Origin: Micromonospora sp. 15K316
GTDB lineage: Bacteria; Actinomycetota; Actinomycetes; Mycobacteriales; Micromonosporaceae
Direction of reading: 5' to 3'
DNA length: 58,990 bases
Assembly: GCF_004348525.1 (NCBI RefSeq)
Contig: NZ_SMKG01000017.1
Span: forward strand, 1 to 58,990
Shown here: piece by piece, positions 39,122 through 47,537 of the stretch
Layout of the letters: each line of letters begins with the position of its first letter
How positions within the stretch are numbered: the first letter of the stretch is position 1
The notes under the pieces: generated by a model
What the model saw: the letters and a program-made list of their open reading frames with translations, nothing else
Told to the model about the DNA's origin: nothing
The model's database searches: none
Position numbers and translations under genes: made by a program

Positions 39122-39852
39122 CCGGCCTGCCCCGCCTCGTCGGTGAGCTTCTCACCTCGCCGGCGCAGCATGCCCAGGCCGGGGATGCCGGCGACGGCGA
39201 GCTTGAGGTCGCGGGTGACCTCGAGCAGGTCGTGCAGGTCCGGGCCGACCCGGTCCAGGGTGGCCAGGATCGGCAGGACGTCCGAGGTCAGGTGCTCGCG
39301 CAGCTTCGGCAACTCGTCGACGAGCCGGATGGCGGCGGTGACCTCCTCGTGGCTGAGCTGCTCGACGAAGCGCGTCGCCATGGGCGCGGCGCGGCGCAGC
39401 GCCGGCTCGTACGTCGTCATCAACTCGGCTGCGGTGGCCGCCGTCTCCGCCCCGGTGGCCACCGCGGCCGCCGCCCGCGCCGCCACCGCGTCCGCCTCGG
39501 TCACCACCGTGGCGGCCTTGCGGGCCACCTGCTCCGCCTGCCCGACCACCACGGCGGCGCTGCCGGCCACCTCGGTCGCGGTCTCGATCGCGCCGGTGGC
39601 GGCGGCGCTGATCACGGCCACCTCGCGGACGGCGGTCTCGGCGTCGACGAGCACCTGGTCCGTGCGGTCCAGGGTCTGTTCGATCCGGTCCACCACCGCG
39701 TTGATCCGGGTGAGCAGCGCCTCGACGCCGTCCAGCACGGCGAACGCGCGGGCGGGCACGGCCGCGAACGAGGTGGCCGAGTCGCGGGCCTGGTCGAGGG
39801 CGGAGCGGGTGAGGCCGATGACGGACGACGGCCGGGGCAGCGGGATCACCAT
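39118..39852 (-). CDS. Alanine-rich helical protein of unknown function
   Basis: From the ATG at 39852 the protein has 244 residues, nearly all predicted helix. Long heptad-like stretches of Ala, Val, Asp and Glu (about 40-150) suggest a coiled coil resembling apolipoprotein or methyl-accepting regions. There is no signal peptide. I do not recognise the family, and no partner gene adjoins. A structural or cell-envelope-associated role is conceivable. The 3' end overlaps the rhodanese gene by 4 bp, so the two are antisense. Confidence 0.7.
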   Translation of the reverse strand: MVIPLPRPSSVIGLTRSALDQARDSATSFAAVPARAFAVLDGVEALLTRINAVVDRIEQTLDRTDQVLVDAETAVREVAVISAAATGAIETATEVAGSAAVVVGQAEQVARKAATVVTEADAVAARAAAAVATGAETAATAAELMTTYEPALRRAAPMATRFVEQLSHEEVTAAIRLVDELPKLREHLTSDVLPILATLDRVGPDLHDLLEVTRDLKLAVAGIPGLGMLRRRGEKLTDEAGQAG

Positions 39853-39914
39853 GGCAACCAGTGTGCGCCGCCCGTGCCCGTACCGGCTCCGGCCGACCTC
39901 CCGAGGCCCACCCG

Positions 39915-40397
39915 TCAGCGCCGATCGGTGTGCTGCTCGACGGCCCGCTGCACGGCGCGGTAGATCTGGCCGAAGCGCAGCGCGTCGGGGGTACGCACCA
40001 GCAGCTCCTCGTGCCCGTGGTGCTGCACCCAGAGCTCGTGCACCTGGCTGCCCCGTTCGTACGAGCGGTCCAGCCAACCGAGCGGGACCTCCAGGAACGG
40101 GGTCAGCACGAGCGCGCCGACCACGCAGCCGGCGAGGATGAGCAGGGCGAGCGTCCACTCGCCGCGATCCTGCGCCGACCAGACCAGCGACACGACGCAG
40201 ATCAGCGCCACCAGCGGGGGCAGCGACAGCAGCAGGACCAGGACGCCGCGCCCGAGCACCCGACCGCGTACGCCGAGTGTCGCCCGCCCTCGGGCGTGCC
40301 AGACGTACGTGACGTCGGCGAGGGCTATGACGCGACCACCCGAACGGATCGACTCGGAGGTCACCTGCACCGCGTCGTCCCGGTAATAGACCGTCAT
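39915..40397 (-). CDS. DUF6232-like small membrane protein
   Basis: The 160-residue protein starts with a short strand region (TVYYRDDAVQVTSESIRSGGRVIALADVTYVWH), two membrane helices (about 50-70 and 80-100), and a strongly conserved C-terminal part, DRSYERGSQVHELWVQHHGHEELLVRTPDALRFGQIYRAVQRAVEQ. The end resembles a PH-like or DUF6232 domain. A paralogue lies 430 bp away. It may bind membranes or be an accessory to a secretion or stress system; no function is known. Confidence 0.75.
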   Translation of the reverse strand: MTVYYRDDAVQVTSESIRSGGRVIALADVTYVWHARGRATLGVRGRVLGRGVLVLLLSLPPLVALICVVSLVWSAQDRGEWTLALLILAGCVVGALVLTPFLEVPLGWLDRSYERGSQVHELWVQHHGHEELLVRTPDALRFGQIYRAVQRAVEQHTDRR

Positions 40398-40830
40398 CGT
40401 TCAGCCTAACCACGTCCCGGCAAGTCGCCACGTTCCGACGGCGCTGCGGGCGTCCACCGCCAGGGTGGCGACCGAATCGTCGTCGCCGTTGGCCACGAGG
40501 TGTGGTGTTCGGATGCTTGAGAGCTGAGTCGTTGACGACATCAGCCCAAAGCAGTCGAGGTAGGGGTCTTCCTGCCCGGGCCCACAGGTGTTGCGCCGTC
40601 GTTCCGCCCTGAGGCCGCACAACCGGCCACCCTGGCGCGGCACCCCGTCGAGCTGCGCGCGGTGGTCGCGGAGGACGTGCTGATCTACGGCTCCGGGACG
40701 GCGGTGCGGGCCGGCATCTGGTGGAGCAGGCCGTCACCTCGCCGGGCTCACCGTGGTCGACCAGGAGATCGTCGAACTCTTCCCCGCCGGAGACCGGCCT
40801 CGGCATGCTGCCCGACGTGCCGATCCGGTT
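40398..40830. other. Stretch without an intact gene, with decayed coding-like sequence
   Basis: No intact gene covers the 433 bp between the DUF6232-like paralogues. On the plus strand, bases ~40640-40833 contain coding-like phrases in three frames: EDVLIYGSGTAVR, then LTVVDQEIVELFPAG, then ETGLGMLPDVPIRF followed by a stop. This suggests a frame-shifted relic. The first phrase (YGSGT) recalls the RibD-C/dihydrofolate-reductase-like fold, but the rest does not clearly match. Confidence 0.3.
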
Positions 40831-41343
40831 CTAGCTTCGCCGGCCGCGGCCGCGCGCCGGGCGGGCGGCGGCTCTGGCGGCTGCCGGCGGCGTCGCCTGC
40901 TCGACCGCCCGCTGCACGGCGCGGTAGATCTGGCCGAACCGGAGCGCGTCACCGGTGCGCAGCAGCAGGACGTGCCGACCCTGCCAGCGCACCCAGAGCT
41001 CCCGTTGCCGACTGCCCCGGGCGTACGAGCGGTCCAGGAGCTCGAAGAGGAAGTCGGCGACCGGCCCGACGGCGAGCCCGACCAGCACCGAGGCGCCGAC
41101 GATCGCGATGGTGACGGTGGTGGAGCGGTCCAGCCAGATCGCCAGCCCGACGCCCAGGACGGCCGCCGCCAGCGGGCCGGCCATCGCCGCGCCGAGCGCG
41201 CCCCGGCCCGCGAGGACGCGCCAGGAGCGGCTGCCCCGACGGTGCCAGACCAGGCTGATCTCGGCGAGCGGGTACGTGCGGTCGTCAACCCGGATGGCGG
41301 TCGAGGTGACCTGCACCGACCTGTCGTCGTAGTACGTCGTCAT
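40831..41343 (-). CDS. DUF6232-like small membrane protein, paralogue
   Basis: From the ATG at 41343 the product has 170 residues. Its order matches the gene at 39915: MTTYYDDRSVQVTSTAIRVDDRTYPLAEISLVWH, two membrane helices, then LDRSYARGSRQRELWVRWQGRHVLLLRTGDALRFGQIYRAVQRAVEQA, plus an Arg/Ala-rich tail. The RFGQIYRAVQRAVEQ block is nearly identical in both, so they arose by duplication. The two are now separated by a decayed stretch. Confidence 0.75.
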   Translation of the reverse strand: MTTYYDDRSVQVTSTAIRVDDRTYPLAEISLVWHRRGSRSWRVLAGRGALGAAMAGPLAAAVLGVGLAIWLDRSTTVTIAIVGASVLVGLAVGPVADFLFELLDRSYARGSRQRELWVRWQGRHVLLLRTGDALRFGQIYRAVQRAVEQATPPAAARAAARPARGRGRRS

Positions 41344-41442
41344 CGCTGGACTCCCGGCCCGGGGGGCTGACACCAGACTACGTACCTCAACGAGTGTGGC
41401 CGTATGGTTGGCACGCGACTTCGACGAGGAAGTGAGGGCGGC

Positions 41443-42216
41443 GTGAGCGAGTTCGTGCGTCTGGAGACCAAGGACGGCATCGGCACCATCCGGCTGGACC
41501 GGCCGAAGATGAACGCACTGAACAAGCAGGTCCAGGAGGAGTTGCGCGCCGCCGCGACCGAGGCCTCCGCCGACCCCGAGGTCCGCGCCGTGATCGTGTA
41601 CGGCGGGGAGAAGGTCTTCGCCGCCGGCGCGGACATCAAGGAGATGGCCGACATGTCCTACGTGGACATGGCGGCGCGGGCCGCCGACCTCTCCAGCGCC
41701 CTCGGCGTCTTCGCCCGGATCCCCAAGCCGGTGGTCGCCGCGATCACCGGGTACGCGCTCGGGGGCGGCTGCGAGCTGGCGCTGGCCTGCGACTGGCGGG
41801 TCGTCGCCGAGGATGCGAAGCTCGGTCAGCCGGAGATCAAGCTGGGCATCATCCCGGGCGCCGGCGGCACCCAGCGGCTGGCCCGCCTCGTCGGCCCGGC
41901 CCGCGCCAAGGATCTCATCATGTCCGGCCGGATGGTCGACGCCCAGGAGGCGCTGCGGATCGGCCTGGCCGACCGGGTGGTGCCGGCCGGCGAGGTCTAC
42001 TCGGCCGCCGTCGACCTGGTCCGCCCGTACGTCGACGGTCCGACCCAGGCGCTGCGCGCCGCGAAGCTCGCCGTCGACGGTGGCCTGGAGATGGACCTGA
42101 ACTCGGGCCTGGCCTGGGAGAGTCAGCTCTTCGCCGCCCTCTTCGCCACCGACGACCGGCGCGAGGGCATGGCGGCCTTCGTCGAGAAGCGCAAGCCCGG
42201 CTTCACCGGCCGCTAG
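41443..42216 (+). CDS. Enoyl-CoA hydratase/isomerase (crotonase) family
   Basis: The GTG start at 41443 gives 257 residues, full length for a monofunctional crotonase. The substrate loop FAAGADIKEM, the oxyanion-hole GYALGGGCELALACD with the first catalytic Glu, and QPEIKLGIIPGAGGTQRLARLVG with the second catalytic Glu are all present, so hydration of trans-2-enoyl-CoA is predicted. MNALNKQVQEELRAA is the typical start of the fold. It acts in fatty-acid or amino-acid degradation. It is convergent with the regulator gene at 42249, with 32 bp between. Confidence 0.95.
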   Translation: MSEFVRLETKDGIGTIRLDRPKMNALNKQVQEELRAAATEASADPEVRAVIVYGGEKVFAAGADIKEMADMSYVDMAARAADLSSALGVFARIPKPVVAAITGYALGGGCELALACDWRVVAEDAKLGQPEIKLGIIPGAGGTQRLARLVGPARAKDLIMSGRMVDAQEALRIGLADRVVPAGEVYSAAVDLVRPYVDGPTQALRAAKLAVDGGLEMDLNSGLAWESQLFAALFATDDRREGMAAFVEKRKPGFTGR

Positions 42217-42248
42217 GGCGGCGTACCGGCAGCGGGCCGCCCGGCCGG

Positions 42249-43262
42249 TCAGACCCAGCCGCGGCGGACGGCCTCCATGCCGGCCTGGAACCGGGTCTCG
42301 GCGCCGACCATCGTCATGATCCGGTGTACGTGCCGGTGCACAGTGCGCACGCTCCAGCCGAGGGTGCGGGCGATCCGTTCGTCGGTGGCGCCGCCGGCCA
42401 GCAGGCCGATCAGCTCCACGTCCCGGTCGGCGAGCTGGTCCGGGTGGCCCTCGTCGGCCAGCTCGACGTCGTCGGGCTGGTCGGCGCCGCCACGGTTGAC
42501 CGCGCGGTTGATGGCGACGGCTCGCTCCCAGAGCGCCTCGAAGAGCTCGCAGACGGCGTCCAGCAGGGACGACGGGTGGATCAGGTACGCGGCGTCGGCC
42601 AGCTCCCCGCCCGTCATCACGGGGATCAGCGCGAGCCGGTCGTCGCTCAGCATCATCTTCATCGGGACGTTGCTGGCCACCCGGGCGCGCTCGCCGCTCT
42701 GGATGCCGCGCCAGATCTCCGCCATCCGCCCGGGGATCGCCAGCGCCGAACGGTCGTAGATCACCCGGTAGGTCAACCCCCGGTCGGCGAGCTGATGGGC
42801 CTCCTCGGTGTTGCCGCTGACCGGGTTGTCGAGGTACGGCGGCCGGTCCAGTCCGCGGATCTGCACGCGCGCCTCCCGCTGGAGGCGTACGAGGGTGGCC
42901 CGCAGGTTGGCCGCGCCTTCGATCACCTCGACGAGCTCCGCCGGGTGACGACCGGTGCCGTCGTGCCGGCGCAGCTCCTTGGCGAGCTGGTCGGCGTGGG
43001 TACGCAGCCGGAGCAGGTCCCGCTCCCGTTCGGCGATGAGGACGGTGGCCACCTGGTCGGGGGGCGTCGCCGCGTACCGGGTGGGACGGCCGGAGAGCCG
43101 GCTGGCCAGACCGCGGTCGACCAGCCGGCCGAGCGTACGGGTCAACTGCGCCCGGGAGAGCGCGACGTCGGCGAGTAGATCCGCGGCCGTCGCCTGTCTC
43201 CGTCGGGCCAGCGCCTCGTAGACCCGCTCCTCGGGCTCCGCGACGCCCACCACATGCCACAT
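42249..43262 (-). CDS. TrmB/LuxR-type transcriptional regulator
   Basis: From the ATG at 43262, with GGAGG six bases upstream, the protein has 337 residues. An N-terminal winged helix (about 8-65) resembles TrmB sugar regulators. The middle ~190 residues form a phospholipase-D-like/TrmB effector region (RVQIRGLDRPPYLDN, RVIYDRSALAIPG). A LuxR-type helix-turn-helix closes it (LADRDVELIGLLAGGATDERIARTLGWSVRTVHRHVHRIMTMVG). Such proteins usually govern an adjacent secreted protein or secondary-metabolism gene. It is divergent from the mosaic sedolisin gene across a region packed with TGTCC repeats. Confidence 0.87.
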   Translation of the reverse strand: MWHVVGVAEPEERVYEALARRRQATAADLLADVALSRAQLTRTLGRLVDRGLASRLSGRPTRYAATPPDQVATVLIAERERDLLRLRTHADQLAKELRRHDGTGRHPAELVEVIEGAANLRATLVRLQREARVQIRGLDRPPYLDNPVSGNTEEAHQLADRGLTYRVIYDRSALAIPGRMAEIWRGIQSGERARVASNVPMKMMLSDDRLALIPVMTGGELADAAYLIHPSSLLDAVCELFEALWERAVAINRAVNRGGADQPDDVELADEGHPDQLADRDVELIGLLAGGATDERIARTLGWSVRTVHRHVHRIMTMVGAETRFQAGMEAVRRGWV

Positions 43263-43290
43263 CCGAAGCCTCCGTCGGGAACCGGCCAGC

Positions 43291-43389
43291 TGTCCGGAAC
43301 ATGAACGTCCCGGGACATTGTCCGTGCCTTTGCGCTCGTGCCAAGATCGCCCGTCAACGTGTGTCCCTTTCGTGTCCAGGATCGTGTCC
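43291..43389. promoter_or_regulatory. TGTCC repeat cluster in the regulator/protease intergenic region
   Basis: TGTCC occurs five times (43291, 43319, 43362, 43373, 43385), plus an inverted GGACA at 43313-43317. The last three direct copies are spaced 11 and 12 bp, about one helical turn. They lie 70-170 bp before the protease start, an expected place for activator binding. Confidence 0.4.
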
Positions 43390-43459
43390 GGCCTGGCGGG
43401 AGGAGACGCGGGCCTCATCGACGAGGCGTGTCCGTGGCATCACTGGTAAGGAGTATTGG

Positions 43460-46400
43460 ATGTCCCTGCCCTTACGGCGGAGACGGGCCCGCAGCGGCCT
43501 TCTCGGCGGGCTGACCGCAGTCCTCACCCTGTCACTGCTCGCCGCCGGCCCGCTGCCCGCTACTCCGGCCCAGGCGGCGCCGAAGGCCGACCCGTCGGCG
43601 GCGCCCGCGGACTGGGAGGCCCTGCGCTACCGGCCCGCCGGCTGCAACACCACCTCCGTCGAGGAGGTCGGCGAAGGCGGCCCGTGGGCACGCTGCTTCG
43701 CGGTGGGGCTCACCGAGGACACGCAGCGGCGTACGACGCTCGCCGGTCCGCCCGCCGACGCCCTCGGACCGGCGGAGATCAAGGCCGCCTACCGGCTCCC
43801 CGACGGCGGCGAGGGCCAGACCGTCGCCATCGTCGGCGCCTTCGGGTACGCGGCCGCCGAGGCCGACCTGGCGGTCTTCCGGGCCCACTACGGCCTGCCG
43901 CCCTGCACCACGGCGAACGGCTGTTTCCGCAAGGTCGACCAGCGTGGCGGCACCGACTACCCGGTCGAGAGCCCGGACTGGTCGATCGAGGCCGCCCTGG
44001 ACCTGGACGCCGTCTCGTCGGCGTGCCCGAAGTGCGACATCCTGCTGGTGCAGGCCGACAACAACTCGATGGGCAGCCTCGGCCACGCCGTCGACACCGC
44101 GGCGCGGCTCGGCGCCGACGCGATCTCCAACTCGTACGGCATCGCCGGCGAGTCGGACACCCAGTACGCGAGCCACGCCCACTACGACCACCCCGGCATC
44201 GTCATCACGGTCTCCAGCGGTGACATCGGCAACGTGCAGAGCTACCCGGCGACCCACCCGGACGTCGTGTCGGTCGGCGGCACGCTGCTGACCAGGGACA
44301 GCTCCTCCGCGCGCGGCTGGTCGGAGACCGCCTGGGAGGCGGCGGGCAGCGGCTGCTCGTACTTCGAGCCGCGCCCCGCGTACCAGGCCGACATCGACAC
44401 GCACTGCGGGGACAAGCGGGCCAGCGCCGACATCTCCGCCACCGCCGCGCCGGAGTCCGGGCTGGCCGTCTACAACACCCTCGGCCAGGACGGCTGGGCC
44501 CGCTGGGGCGGCACCTCGCTCTCCGCGCCGCTCGTCGCCGGCATGTACGCCCTCGCCGGCGACGCGGTTCCCGGCACCTACCCGGTCACCTACCCCTACC
44601 GCAAGGGCGCCGGCGCCGGGCTCTTCGACGTCACCGAGGGCTCCAACGGGTGGTGCGGCGACCTGCTCTGCACCGCCGGCCCCGGTTGGGACGGGCCGAC
44701 CGGCGTCGGTTCCCCCAACGGTGTCTCGGCGCTGACCCTCGGCCGGACCGGGCAGCTCAGCGGGACGGTCACCGGCGGCAGGAACCCGCACGGCAAGAAG
44801 CAGGGCACGCTCGACGGGGTGACGGTCACCGCCACCGACACCGCCGGCAACACCTACCATGCGGTGACCGGTGACAAGGGCGCCTACCAGCTGGTCGTCC
44901 CGGCCGGCACGTACGACGTCGTGGCCGCCGAGTTCGGCTACCAGGCGCCGTCCCCGGTCCGGGTCACGGTCGCCGCCGACGCGAAGCTGACCCGCGACAT
45001 CAGGATGACGGCGATCGCGACCCGCACGCTCACCGGCACCGTCACCGACGGCGCGGGGCACGGCTGGCCGGTCTACGCGAAGGTCGCCATCGACGGCTAC
45101 CCGACGGACGCGGTCTACACCGACCCCTACACGGGTCGGTACGCGGTCGAGCTCCCCGTCGGCGCCGACTACACCCTGCACGTCTCGCCGGTCGACCTGC
45201 CCGGTTACCGCACCAGCACCGTGACCGCCACCGTCGCGCCGCAGCCGAAGGGCCGGCCGAGCGACGTGTGGCGAGACGTGAAGCTCGCCGTCGAGACGTC
45301 CTGCGCCGCCCCCGGTTACACCTGGCGGTACCAGGGCCTCGGCACCGACTTCACCGGCTGGACCGACGGGCCGAAGGACGGCTGGCAGGTCACCGACGAG
45401 TCCGGCGGCGGCCAGACGTGGCGCTTCGACGACCCCGGTGCCCGCGGGAACCTGACCGGCGGCGACGGTGGCTTCGCCGCCGTCAACACCTGGTCCCAGT
45501 CTGGTGACATCGACACCGGCCTGGTCACGCCCCCGGTCGACCTGACCGGCGTCAGCGCGCCGGTGGTCGGCTTCGACAGCGACTTCCCCGCCTCCAACTT
45601 CGGCGTGCAGGAGGGGTTCATCGACCTCAGCCTGGACGGCGGGAAGACCTGGAGCGAGGTCTACCGCCTGTCGAACGTCGACGTACGGGGGCACGTGGAG
45701 ATCCCGATCCCGCAGGTGGCGGGGAAGACCGGGGTTCAGGTCCGGTTCCGCTACCACGGGAACCTCTCCTACTGGTGGCAGCTCGACAACGTCTTCGTGG
45801 GCAGCCGCGCCTGCGCTCTCGTGCCCGGCGGGATCATCGCCGGGCAGGTCCGGGACGACAACACCGGCGGCGCCGTCCTCGGCGCCACCGTCGCGGCCGG
45901 CGCCGACCGGTCCGCCGTGGCCACCAGCCGGGCGACCGCCGACGACGCCGCGCTCGGGGACGGCTACTACTGGTTCTTCGCCGAGGGCGACGGCACCGCC
46001 GCGGTGACGGTGAGCGGCCTGCGGTACGCCGACGCCACCGCGAAGGTGCGGGTCGAGCGGGACCGGGTCGTCCGTCGCGACTGGAGGCTGGAGTCGGGGC
46101 GGCTGAAGGTCCGCCAGTCCGACCTGTCGCTGGGCGTACGACCCGGGCGCACCGCCACCGGCCAGGTCCGGCTCAGCAACGACGGTGACCGGCCGCTGCG
46201 GGTCAAGCTGGTCGAGCAGGACCGCGGGTACACCCCGGACCGGATCCGCGTCGCCGCGGACGCCGCCCGCTCGTCGCAGGCCCCGCCCCAGCAGGGTGCG
46301 GACGGCAGCGCGTGGATCAACCTGCCCGACCTTCCGCTGCCGCTTGTCGACAACGTGGTCGCCGACAACGACGGCACTGTCTACTCGGTCGGCGGCGACT

Positions 46401-47368
46401 CCTACGGCTACGTCATGAACGAGGGGTACGTCCTCGACCCGCAGGTTCAGGCCTGGAAGCGGATCGCCGACCTGCCCGAGGAGCGGGCCGGCGCGGCGGG
46501 CGGTTTCATCGACGGAAAGCTGTACGTCGCCGGCGGTCTCAACGGTTCGGGGATCCCCGCGACGCAGACCTGGGCCTACGACCCGATGACCGACACGTGG
46601 TCGCGCCGGGCCGACCTGCCCGCCGGGGTCGCCAACGCGGCGGCCACCACGGCCGGCGGCCGGCTCTACGTGGTCGCGGGCTGCCCCGACGGTGCCTGCC
46701 CGGACCCGACGGCGCGGGTGTACCGCTACGACCCCGTCGCGGACCGCTGGACCCGCCTCGCCGACTACCCGCGGACCGTCGCCTACCACGCCTGCGGTGC
46801 CGCCGGTGACGGCGTGGTCTGCACGGGTGGGTACATCCCGCGCCAGTACGACGCCGTGCTGGAGAGCTACCGGTACTTCCCGGAGTCCGACACCTGGGTG
46901 GAGACGACCGGGCTGCCCGTCTCGGCCTACGGCATGGCGTACGCCACGGTCAGCGGCAAGCTGCGGATCATCGGCGGCACCGTGGGCGGTTCGCTGAGCC
47001 GGCAGGCGCTGGAGTACGACCCGGCGACCGCGGTCTGGTCGAAGCTGCCGGACGCGGCGAACGCGCGGCAGCGCGGTGGCGCCGCCTGCGGCACGTACCA
47101 GGTCGGTGGCCTCTCGGACGGCAGCACGGAGACCGGTTCGGCGCAGCAGCTGCCGGGCGTCGAGTCCTGCGTCCGGGGCAGCGACGTGTCGTGGCTGTCG
47201 ACGGACCGCACCGAGCTGACCATCCCCGCGGGACGGTCGGTGACGGTGACGGTGAGGGCCGCCGCCCCGCTCCACTCCGGACACGGCCAGTACCAGGCGC
47301 GGCTGGCGTTCGAGACGGACAGCCCGTACCGGACCGAGTCGCTCGGCGTGGTGATGAAGCTCCGCTGA
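43460..47368 (+). CDS. Secreted mosaic sedolisin (S53 serine carboxyl peptidase) with Kelch repeats
   Basis: This 1302-residue protein has AAGGAG six bases before the ATG and a signal peptide of about 40 residues. The catalytic domain (about 105-430) holds the sedolisin set: Glu177 and Asp181 in SIEAALDLDAVSS, the oxyanion Asp255 in SSGDIGN, and Ser353 in GGTSLSAP; the C-terminal calcium site (FDVTEGSNG...GWDGPTGVGSPNG) is also present. The usual ~180-residue propeptide is not evident. Downstream lie two or three carboxypeptidase-regulatory-like beta domains (about 430-590 and 800-870), a jelly-roll/MAM-like module with WWQLDNVFVG near 780, and Kelch-type repeats (about 975-1235: VDNVVADNDGTVYSVGG..., GKLYVAGGLNG, GRLYVVAG, GDGVVCTGG, GKLRIIGG). 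It should act outside the cell on proteins at acid or neutral pH. Confidence 0.9.
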   Translation: MSLPLRRRRARSGLLGGLTAVLTLSLLAAGPLPATPAQAAPKADPSAAPADWEALRYRPAGCNTTSVEEVGEGGPWARCFAVGLTEDTQRRTTLAGPPADALGPAEIKAAYRLPDGGEGQTVAIVGAFGYAAAEADLAVFRAHYGLPPCTTANGCFRKVDQRGGTDYPVESPDWSIEAALDLDAVSSACPKCDILLVQADNNSMGSLGHAVDTAARLGADAISNSYGIAGESDTQYASHAHYDHPGIVITVSSGDIGNVQSYPATHPDVVSVGGTLLTRDSSSARGWSETAWEAAGSGCSYFEPRPAYQADIDTHCGDKRASADISATAAPESGLAVYNTLGQDGWARWGGTSLSAPLVAGMYALAGDAVPGTYPVTYPYRKGAGAGLFDVTEGSNGWCGDLLCTAGPGWDGPTGVGSPNGVSALTLGRTGQLSGTVTGGRNPHGKKQGTLDGVTVTATDTAGNTYHAVTGDKGAYQLVVPAGTYDVVAAEFGYQAPSPVRVTVAADAKLTRDIRMTAIATRTLTGTVTDGAGHGWPVYAKVAIDGYPTDAVYTDPYTGRYAVELPVGADYTLHVSPVDLPGYRTSTVTATVAPQPKGRPSDVWRDVKLAVETSCAAPGYTWRYQGLGTDFTGWTDGPKDGWQVTDESGGGQTWRFDDPGARGNLTGGDGGFAAVNTWSQSGDIDTGLVTPPVDLTGVSAPVVGFDSDFPASNFGVQEGFIDLSLDGGKTWSEVYRLSNVDVRGHVEIPIPQVAGKTGVQVRFRYHGNLSYWWQLDNVFVGSRACALVPGGIIAGQVRDDNTGGAVLGATVAAGADRSAVATSRATADDAALGDGYYWFFAEGDGTAAVTVSGLRYADATAKVRVERDRVVRRDWRLESGRLKVRQSDLSLGVRPGRTATGQVRLSNDGDRPLRVKLVEQDRGYTPDRIRVAADAARSSQAPPQQGADGSAWINLPDLPLPLVDNVVADNDGTVYSVGGDSYGYVMNEGYVLDPQVQAWKRIADLPEERAGAAGGFIDGKLYVAGGLNGSGIPATQTWAYDPMTDTWSRRADLPAGVANAAATTAGGRLYVVAGCPDGACPDPTARVYRYDPVADRWTRLADYPRTVAYHACGAAGDGVVCTGGYIPRQYDAVLESYRYFPESDTWVETTGLPVSAYGMAYATVSGKLRIIGGTVGGSLSRQALEYDPATAVWSKLPDAANARQRGGAACGTYQVGGLSDGSTETGSAQQLPGVESCVRGSDVSWLSTDRTELTIPAGRSVTVTVRAAAPLHSGHGQYQARLAFETDSPYRTESLGVVMKLR

Positions 47369-47389
47369 ACCCTCCTCGCCGACCGTGCC

Positions 47390-47421
47390 CGCCCGGTGCC
47401 GACCCCCGCACCGGGCGGGCG
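47390..47421 (+). terminator. Terminator of the sedolisin gene
   Basis: A 12-bp stem, CCCGCCCGGTGC with GCACCGGGCGGG, and 8-nt loop, 22 bp past the stop codon. Confidence 0.8.
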
Positions 47422-47436
47422 CGGGCCGCACGACGC

Positions 47437-47473
47437 CCCGGCCGACGGTGGTGCGAACCGCCGGCCGGGGCGC
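47437..47473 (+). terminator. Second hairpin after the sedolisin gene
   Basis: A 9-bp outer stem (47437-47445 with 47465-47473) encloses a smaller inner hairpin (CGGT...ACCG). Together with the one upstream it forms a tandem terminator ahead of the TPP-enzyme gene. Confidence 0.55.
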
Positions 47474-47537
47474 GCTCGCCCGAGCGGAGTGACCGGTGGG
47501 TAACCTGTGACCCCGGCCACGGACGAGGGGAGCGACC

